From contig NZ_MVOC01000044.1 of NCBI RefSeq assembly GCF_002043095.1, positions 134,910 to 198,909 of the forward strand: a stretch of 64,000 bases of DNA, read 5' to 3'. Positions 59,275-64,000 of this stretch are shown here, piece after piece. Position 1 is the stretch's first letter. Each line of letters starts with the position of its first letter. The notes beneath the pieces are model-generated. The model searched no databases, was not told the DNA's origin, and saw only the letters and a program-made list of their open reading frames with translations. The translations under genes were made by a program, and so were the position numbers. This DNA comes from Mycobacterium sp. AT1. Its GTDB lineage: Bacteria; Actinomycetota; Actinomycetes; Mycobacteriales; Mycobacteriaceae.

Positions 59275-59964
59275 CTAGCGAGAGTTGATCGGCGACAGAT
59301 CGTCGACCAGCCAGCGCCCGTCTTGCTTGAGCAACGAAACCCGCAGCGGCAGAGGCACACTCGACGGCTGCTTGCCGGGAGCGTTCTGAGTTCCCCGCAT
59401 GATCACCGCGACCACCGCGGCCGCCGGACCGATCGCTTCGACTCCCGCGGAAACCGTGCTGGCTGACACCGTCAGCCCCTTGCTCGTCAAATCCTTTGCC
59501 ATGGAGTCGAATTCGCCACGAAACCCGTCGGCGCCCTTTGGCGTCATCATCGCAGTCAGCCGGTCGACGTTGGCGCTCGGGTTCTGCGGGGTGAACGTCG
59601 CCGACGCCTCCGCGGCGCTGCTGGCGATGCCGACCACCTCGGTCATGTCGCGGTTCATCTGTGCCTGCGGCGCCGTCCACCGCGCGTAGCCGACCACGAC
59701 CGCGGCCGCCAGCGCGACGGTGGCCAGCCCGACCACGGCCAGCCGTAGACCCGGCCCGTCGTCGTCGGTGCCGACGGTGACGCCGTCGCGCCGGTACAGC
59801 ACGGTGTTGACCACGACGCCCTGGACGATCAGCAGGCACACCACCGAGCACACCGACACCCACCACAGCGGCCAGGCCAGCGCGACGCCGAGGTACACCA
59901 GCGCCAGGATCGCGGCGAGCGGGGCGAGCACGTCGAACGCCAGCACCCTGAAACGGTTCCTCAT
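59275..59964 (-). CDS. omamB: Mce-associated-like membrane protein, Rv0200/OmamB type
   Basis: 229 residues with two N-terminal hydrophobic helices (about 9-30 and 33-55), a third near 75-95, and an extracytoplasmic Mce-associated domain (PQAQMNRDMTEVVGIASSAA to LLKQDGRWLVDDLSPI). ATG 59964 overlaps the stop of the upstream gene by 4 bases. The pair corresponds to Rv0199 (OmamA)/Rv0200, orphan Mce-associated proteins; OmamA stabilises Mce lipid importers. Its stop abuts that of the convergent Rv0201c type gene. Confidence 0.8.
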   Translation of the reverse strand: MRNRFRVLAFDVLAPLAAILALVYLGVALAWPLWWVSVCSVVCLLIVQGVVVNTVLYRRDGVTVGTDDDGPGLRLAVVGLATVALAAAVVVGYARWTAPQAQMNRDMTEVVGIASSAAEASATFTPQNPSANVDRLTAMMTPKGADGFRGEFDSMAKDLTSKGLTVSASTVSAGVEAIGPAAAVVAVIMRGTQNAPGKQPSSVPLPLRVSLLKQDGRWLVDDLSPINSR

Positions 59965-60551
59965 CGAATGGTCTCCAGCCGCGACACCAGCAGCTTGCCC
60001 GCGACGTCGGAAATGGCCAACCGCAACGTCCAATGCACGGTCAGCGGTTTGGCACCCACGTTTTGGCTGACCGAGGTGGCGACGACGAGGACGTTGTCGG
60101 TGCGCGACGACACCGTGGCCAGCTCGGGCTGCGGTACCGGAGGCAGCCCCGGATCACCAGGTGCGGCGTGGAACAACGACTCGATCGCGACCGATTCGAC
60201 CTGCCCGACGGTCTGGGATTGCAGCTTCTGCACCACCTGGCTGAACGGCTCGACCGCGGTCTCGAAGTTCGCGTTGAGCTGACCGACGGTGCCGTCGTGC
60301 AGGGTCTGCATGCTCTGGGTGACGGTGCCGGAGTTCATGTTGATCAGCACGCCGGTCCAGTCGGCGGCGGCTTGCAGCACGCGGGTCTGGTACGCGCGTT
60401 CGTCCACGTCGTTGCGGTGGCCGTTCCACAGCAACACCCCAAGGACGACCGCCGCCACCGAGACGAGGCCGAGTACCGCGGACCCGATTCCGAACCCGGT
60501 CATGCCGCCACTTCCGGCCGGGGTTGGCTCGTCGTCGAGCTGGTCTGGCAT
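59961..60551 (-). CDS. omamA: orphan Mce-associated membrane protein OmamA (Rv0199 type)
   Basis: 196 residues: cytoplasmic N-terminus, one helix (about 20-42, GIGSAVLGLVSVAAVVLGVL) and an extracytoplasmic Mam domain (QTRVLQAAADWTGVLINMNS to TVHWTLRLAISDVAGKLLVS). OmamA supports Mce1/Mce4 fatty acid and cholesterol import in M. tuberculosis. First gene of the two-gene leftward operon, 53 bases from the divergent zmp1. Confidence 0.84.
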   Translation of the reverse strand: MPDQLDDEPTPAGSGGMTGFGIGSAVLGLVSVAAVVLGVLLWNGHRNDVDERAYQTRVLQAAADWTGVLINMNSGTVTQSMQTLHDGTVGQLNANFETAVEPFSQVVQKLQSQTVGQVESVAIESLFHAAPGDPGLPPVPQPELATVSSRTDNVLVVATSVSQNVGAKPLTVHWTLRLAISDVAGKLLVSRLETIR

Positions 60552-60604
60552 GGCCGTGAGGGTACCCGGCCCCTCAAGGCGGCCGCGGCTGGCAGGATGG
60601 TCGA

Positions 60605-62596
60605 GTGACGTTAGAAGCTACCCACTCCGGTATCGACCTGTCCTTCGTCGACGACGACACCCGCCCACAAGACGACCTGTTCGGCCACGTCAACGGTCGC
60701 TGGCTGACCGACTGCGACATCCCCGCTGACCGCGCCACCGACGGCGCCTTCCGGCTGCTGGCCGACCGGGCCGAGGAACAGGTGCGCGACCTGATCGTCG
60801 AGGCCGCTTCGGCCGATGCGGCGGCAGGCACCGACGAGCAACGCGTCGGCGATCTGTACGGCAGCTTCATGGACACCGAGGCGGTCGCGCGGATCGGTGT
60901 GCAGCCACTGGTCGACGAGCTCGAGACCGTGGACCTCGCGGCAGACCGGACCGCGCTGGCAATCGTCCTCGGCGGGCTGCAGCGCACCGGCGTCGGCGGC
61001 GGCACGGGCCTGTACGTCGACACCGACTCCAAGGACTCCACGCGCTACCTCCTGCATCTGTCGCAGTCCGGCCTCGGCCTGCCCGACGAGTCCTACTACC
61101 GCGACGCCCAGCACGCCGAGATCCTGGCCGCCTACCCCGGACACATCGCGCGGATGCTGGCACTTGCGCTCGGCGAGGAGCCGCAGCCCAACGAGTGGGA
61201 GGCCACTGCCGCCCGAATCGTGGCCCTGGAGACCAAGATCGCCGCCGCGCACTGGGACGTCGTGAAGCGCCGCGACGCGGACCTCACCTACAACCTGCGC
61301 GCGTTCACCGAACTGGTCGACGAGGCACCCGGGTTCGCCTGGTCGGAGTGGCTCACCGCGATCGGCACCACGCCTGAGGCTGCGGCCGAGGTCGTCATAC
61401 GCCAGCCCGACACCCTCACGGCCTTCGCCGCGCTGTGGGCCGACGAGGATCTCGAGGACTGGAAGTGGTGGCTGCGGTGGCGGGTGATCAGCGCCCGGTC
61501 CTCGATGCTCACCGACGAACTGGTGGCGGAGAACTTCGACTTCTACGGTCGCACGCTGAGCGGCACAGAGGAGATTCGCGACCGCTGGAAGCGCGGCGTG
61601 GCGCTGGTCGAGAACCTGATGGGCGACGCGGTCGGAAAGCTGTACGTGGAGCGGCACTTCCCGCCGGACGCCAAGGCCCGGATGGACGAACTCGTCGCCA
61701 ATCTCCGTGAGGCGTACCGCGTCAGCATCAACGATCTCGAGTGGATGACACCGGAGACGCGCGAGCGGGCCCTGGCCAAGCTGGACAAGTTCACCCCGAA
61801 GATCGGCTACCCGGTGCGGTGGCGCGACTACCCGGACCTGGTCGTCGACCGAGCCGACCTGTACGGAAACTACAAGCGGGGCAACGCCGCCGGCTACGAC
61901 CGCGAGCTGGCGAAGCTCGGTGGCCCAGTGGACCGCGACGAGTGGTTCATGACGCCGCAGACGGTGAACGCCTATTACAACCCGGGCATGAACGAGATCG
62001 TCTTCCCCGCAGCGATCTTGCAGCCGCCGTTCTTCGACGCCGACGCCGACGACGCCGCCAACTACGGTGGCATCGGCGCGGTCATCGGCCACGAGATCGG
62101 CCACGGCTTCGACGACCAGGGCGCCAAGTACGACGGCGACGGCAACCTCGTCGACTGGTGGACCGACAGCGACCGCACCGAATTCGGTTCGCGCACAGAG
62201 GCTTTGATCGCCCAGTACGAGAAGTACGTGCCGCGGCAGCTCAGCGGCGGGCAGCACGTGAACGGCGCCTTCACCGTTGGTGAGAACATCGGTGACCTCG
62301 GCGGCCTGTCGATCGCACTGCTGGCCTACGAACTGTCGCTGGGCGGGTCCGAGGCTCCCGTCATCGACGGACTGACGGGTGTGCAGCGGGTGTTCTACGG
62401 CTGGGCGCAGGTGTGGCGCACCAAGTCCCGCGACGCCGAGGCCATCCGGCGACTTGCGATCGACCCGCACTCACCGCCGGAGTTCCGGTGCAACGGCATC
62501 GTTCGCAACCTGGACGCCTTCTACGACGCTTTCGAGGTGGCCGAGTCCGACGAGCTGTACCTGGAACCCGGTCAGCGCGTGCACATCTGGAACTAA
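60605..62596 (+). CDS. zmp1: zinc metalloprotease Zmp1 (M13/neprilysin family)
   Basis: 663-residue M13 peptidase, the same length as M. tuberculosis Zmp1. Zinc site VIGHEIGHGFDDQGAKYDGD (HExxH) near residue 493, third ligand Glu in VGENIGDLGGLS near 560, substrate block NAYYNPGMNEIVFPAAILQP near 455. No signal peptide, as in the family. It starts at GTG 60605. Divergent from omamA and followed by a strong hairpin. Confidence 0.97.
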   Translation: MTLEATHSGIDLSFVDDDTRPQDDLFGHVNGRWLTDCDIPADRATDGAFRLLADRAEEQVRDLIVEAASADAAAGTDEQRVGDLYGSFMDTEAVARIGVQPLVDELETVDLAADRTALAIVLGGLQRTGVGGGTGLYVDTDSKDSTRYLLHLSQSGLGLPDESYYRDAQHAEILAAYPGHIARMLALALGEEPQPNEWEATAARIVALETKIAAAHWDVVKRRDADLTYNLRAFTELVDEAPGFAWSEWLTAIGTTPEAAAEVVIRQPDTLTAFAALWADEDLEDWKWWLRWRVISARSSMLTDELVAENFDFYGRTLSGTEEIRDRWKRGVALVENLMGDAVGKLYVERHFPPDAKARMDELVANLREAYRVSINDLEWMTPETRERALAKLDKFTPKIGYPVRWRDYPDLVVDRADLYGNYKRGNAAGYDRELAKLGGPVDRDEWFMTPQTVNAYYNPGMNEIVFPAAILQPPFFDADADDAANYGGIGAVIGHEIGHGFDDQGAKYDGDGNLVDWWTDSDRTEFGSRTEALIAQYEKYVPRQLSGGQHVNGAFTVGENIGDLGGLSIALLAYELSLGGSEAPVIDGLTGVQRVFYGWAQVWRTKSRDAEAIRRLAIDPHSPPEFRCNGIVRNLDAFYDAFEVAESDELYLEPGQRVHIWN

Positions 62597-62631
62597 GGGC
62601 CCGCTGCCCAGCAGTCCGCAAGCGGCCCCAG

Positions 62632-62680
62632 CAGACGTAAAGGGCCCTGAAACACTAGGTTTCAGGGCCCTTTACGTCTG
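62632..62680. terminator. 22-bp perfect stem, hairpin family A (copy 2), between zmp1 and L,D-transpeptidase
   Basis: Left arm 62632-62653 and right arm 62659-62680 are perfect 22-base complements around a 5-base loop ACTAG. It lies between the convergent stops of zmp1 (62596) and the L,D-transpeptidase (62700), so it can end both transcripts. The right arm ends CGTCTG and continues CTCGCGG, exactly as in the palindrome after pckA at 39129-39154. Confidence 0.85.
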
Positions 62681-62699
62681 CTCGCGGACTAGTGGCGAG

Positions 62700-63740
62700 C
62701 TACATCTGCCAATCCTGGGCGCCGTCGTTCTGGTTGTACAACCCGACGGAGTTCTTCACGACGATCGGATCGCCGCTGCCGAAGTTGTCGAAGAACCACT
62801 GCGCGTTGGCCGCGCTGAGGTTGATGCAACCGTGGCTGACGTTGCGCTTGCCCTGATCGGCGACGGACCACGGCGCGCTGTGCACGAAGATGCCGCTGTT
62901 GTCGATCCGGACCGCGTCCTGAACCTTCAGCTTGTACCCCTGCGGGGAGTTGACGGGCACGCCGTACGTCGAGCTGTCCATGACGATGTCGTTGAACTTC
63001 TCGAGCACGTAGTAGGTGCCATTGGGGGTGTCGTTGCCCGTCTTGCCGAGCGACACGGGGAACGTCTTCTCCAACGTTCCGTTGCGGACGACCTGCATCT
63101 GGTGGGTGGCGTTGTCGATCGTCGCCACCAGCGACTCACCGGTGCGGAAAGTGGACTTGGCGCCACCGGCGTCGATGTTGACGGTGGTGTTGGCCGGCCA
63201 GAAGTCGATCGGACGCCAGCGCAGCTGCGTGTCACTGAGCCAGTAGAACTTGCCGGGCACCGGCGGTACCGACGAGACGTGCACCGCGGACTGGGCCATC
63301 TGGCGGTCAGCGATGGGCCGGGCGAAGTTGATCGCGATCGGCTTGGCGACGCCAACCATCGAGCCGTTGCTCGGGTTGAAGGACGGCGCGGCGAAGACCG
63401 GCGGCCCGGTGTACGGGGTCGGATCCTGTCCGGCAGGTGTGCCCTCGGGGATCACCGCGGGCGCGGGCGCGGGTGCGCCCAGCGGATTGAACGGTTGCGG
63501 CGCCATCGGATCTCCGGGCGGCTGGAAGCCGAACGGCATCGGGGCGGGCGGTGGCACGTCCCCGAACGGGGGCGGGGCCGGAGCCTCGATCGGCTGCGAG
63601 TCGATTGCCGCAGGATCCGGGTTGACCTCGGGATCTGCCCAGGCAGATGGGCTGCCGATGACGAATCCTCCGATGAGACCAGCGGCGAAGATCGCCGTCG
63701 CAAATCGCGTCGTGGTCCGCGTGAACGTACTTTGGCGCAT
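62700..63740 (-). CDS. L,D-transpeptidase (YkuD domain), Rv0192 type
   Basis: 346-residue exported peptidoglycan cross-linking enzyme making 3-3 bonds. Signal peptide (about 1-36), Pro-rich linker (about 40-120), an Ig-like domain (FNPSNGSMVGVAKPIAINFA to LRWRPIDFWPANTTVNIDAG) and the YkuD domain (about 205-335). Active site HSAPW and SHGCINLS with the catalytic Cys, near residues 292 and 308. ATG 63740 is chosen as it opens the signal peptide. Orthology to Rv0192 fits the position between zmp1 and ricR. Confidence 0.92.
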   Translation of the reverse strand: MRQSTFTRTTTRFATAIFAAGLIGGFVIGSPSAWADPEVNPDPAAIDSQPIEAPAPPPFGDVPPPAPMPFGFQPPGDPMAPQPFNPLGAPAPAPAVIPEGTPAGQDPTPYTGPPVFAAPSFNPSNGSMVGVAKPIAINFARPIADRQMAQSAVHVSSVPPVPGKFYWLSDTQLRWRPIDFWPANTTVNIDAGGAKSTFRTGESLVATIDNATHQMQVVRNGTLEKTFPVSLGKTGNDTPNGTYYVLEKFNDIVMDSSTYGVPVNSPQGYKLKVQDAVRIDNSGIFVHSAPWSVADQGKRNVSHGCINLSAANAQWFFDNFGSGDPIVVKNSVGLYNQNDGAQDWQM

Positions 63741-63901
63741 GCGCCACCTCCAATACAGTGATTCAAGTGTTACACAGCGCGGGGACCAAGCACTTCCGGC
63801 GATGAGCCACCTCCCGGGGGCACCGCTCGACGGAAACCGCACTGACCTGGTTGTTCTTCGCACGGGGCCGACGGTTCGTTACCTTGCTCGCAGCCAAATG
63901 C

Positions 63902-64000
63902 TCAGGACTTCACCAGCCGCGCGATGGCGGCGGACGCTTCGGCGAGCTTCTTCTCGGCCTCGGGGCCACCCTCTGCGACGGCGTGCGTCACGCAGTGCCC
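63902..64000 (-). CDS. ricR: copper-sensing repressor RicR (CsoR family), C-terminal end only
   Basis: Last 32 residues of a leftward gene entering from beyond the window: HCVTHAVAEGG, then EAEKKLAEASAAIARLVKS and TGA. This is the conserved C-terminus of the RicR/CsoR copper sensors; the Cys in HCVT is the third Cu(I) ligand of the Cys-His-Cys site. In M. tuberculosis ricR (Rv0190) lies just beyond Rv0192. The 5' part, its promoter and operator are not visible. Confidence 0.85.
   Translation of the reverse strand, partial: GHCVTHAVAEGGPEAEKKLAEASAAIARLVKS

Noticed and set aside
60611..62470. 619-codon leftward frame opposite zmp1
   Set aside because: Antisense shadow; zmp1 is certain on the other strand.
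1..64000. tRNA, rRNA, riboswitches, CRISPR arrays, IS elements, phage genes
   Set aside because: No cloverleaf, conserved riboswitch core, regular direct repeat array, transposase or integrase was recognised in any intergenic stretch.

Overview
The window is high-GC, almost gene-saturated chromosomal DNA of a rapid-growing mycobacterium (Mycolicibacterium-type). The evidence is family content (FadE/FadD, MmpL3, MmpL11, OmamA, Zmp1, a GH183 arabinanase-type protein, WS/DGAT, RicR) and gene order. The right half follows, in inverted order, the M. tuberculosis Rv0190-Rv0217 block: lipW, Rv0216, fadE3, fadD4, pckA, an Rv0210/Rv0209-type pair, trmB, Rv0207c, mmpL3, Rv0205, Rv0204c, Rv0203-type, mmpL11, Rv0201c, Rv0200, Rv0199, zmp1, an L,D-transpeptidase and ricR. 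No rRNA, tRNA, CRISPR, IS element or prophage was seen, and no stretch over 300 bases lacks a gene.

Layout. 1-4.1 kb: tandem FadE5-type acyl-CoA dehydrogenases, the second inactivated by a deletion, divergent from a TetR regulator with two matching operator-like palindromes and a 45-codon coupled ORF. 4.1-6.9 kb: a BlaI/BlaR pair followed by a palindrome and a DsbA-like plus penicillin-recognising serine hydrolase operon. 6.9-12 kb: RibD/DHFR-like and AraC-type genes, a two-subunit acyl-CoA dehydrogenase, arylamine N-acetyltransferase and a secreted protein. 12-15.8 kb: an acyltransferase-fadD12-lipO operon behind a KstR-type box. 15.8-23.4 kb: GH183-type protein, WS/DGAT with lipC, an asparagine permease with a small membrane protein, and a septum-formation family protein.

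23.4-30.5 kb is a phosphonate island. A six-gene leftward operon (FAD oxidase, phosphonatase-like HAD hydrolase, binding protein, ATPase, two permeases) is divergent from an HD-domain protein and a PhnF-type GntR repressor, with a PhnF-type operator between them. The genes suggest import of 2-aminoethylphosphonate or an N-alkyl derivative, oxidation to phosphonoacetaldehyde and release of phosphate, without a PhnW transaminase or PhnY hydroxylase inside the cluster.

30.5-39 kb holds lipW, an aldo/keto reductase, an alpha/beta hydrolase, a bicupin, and the Rv0216/fadE3/GntR/fadD4 fatty-acid genes. 39-64 kb is the pckA-mmpL3-mmpL11-zmp1 region. Here mmpL3 carries an unusual 112-codon insertion resembling a DUF4190 membrane domain in the central cytoplasmic loop. 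A PrrAB-like two-component system sits directly behind a hemophore-like gene, and an M23 lipoprotein plus DUF3054 gene follow the Rv0204c homolog.

Most attractive leads: the MmpL3 insertion, the oxidase-type phosphonate cluster, and the BlaI/BlaR-DsbA-serine hydrolase unit. Function calls rest on motif and family recognition from memory; no database search was possible.
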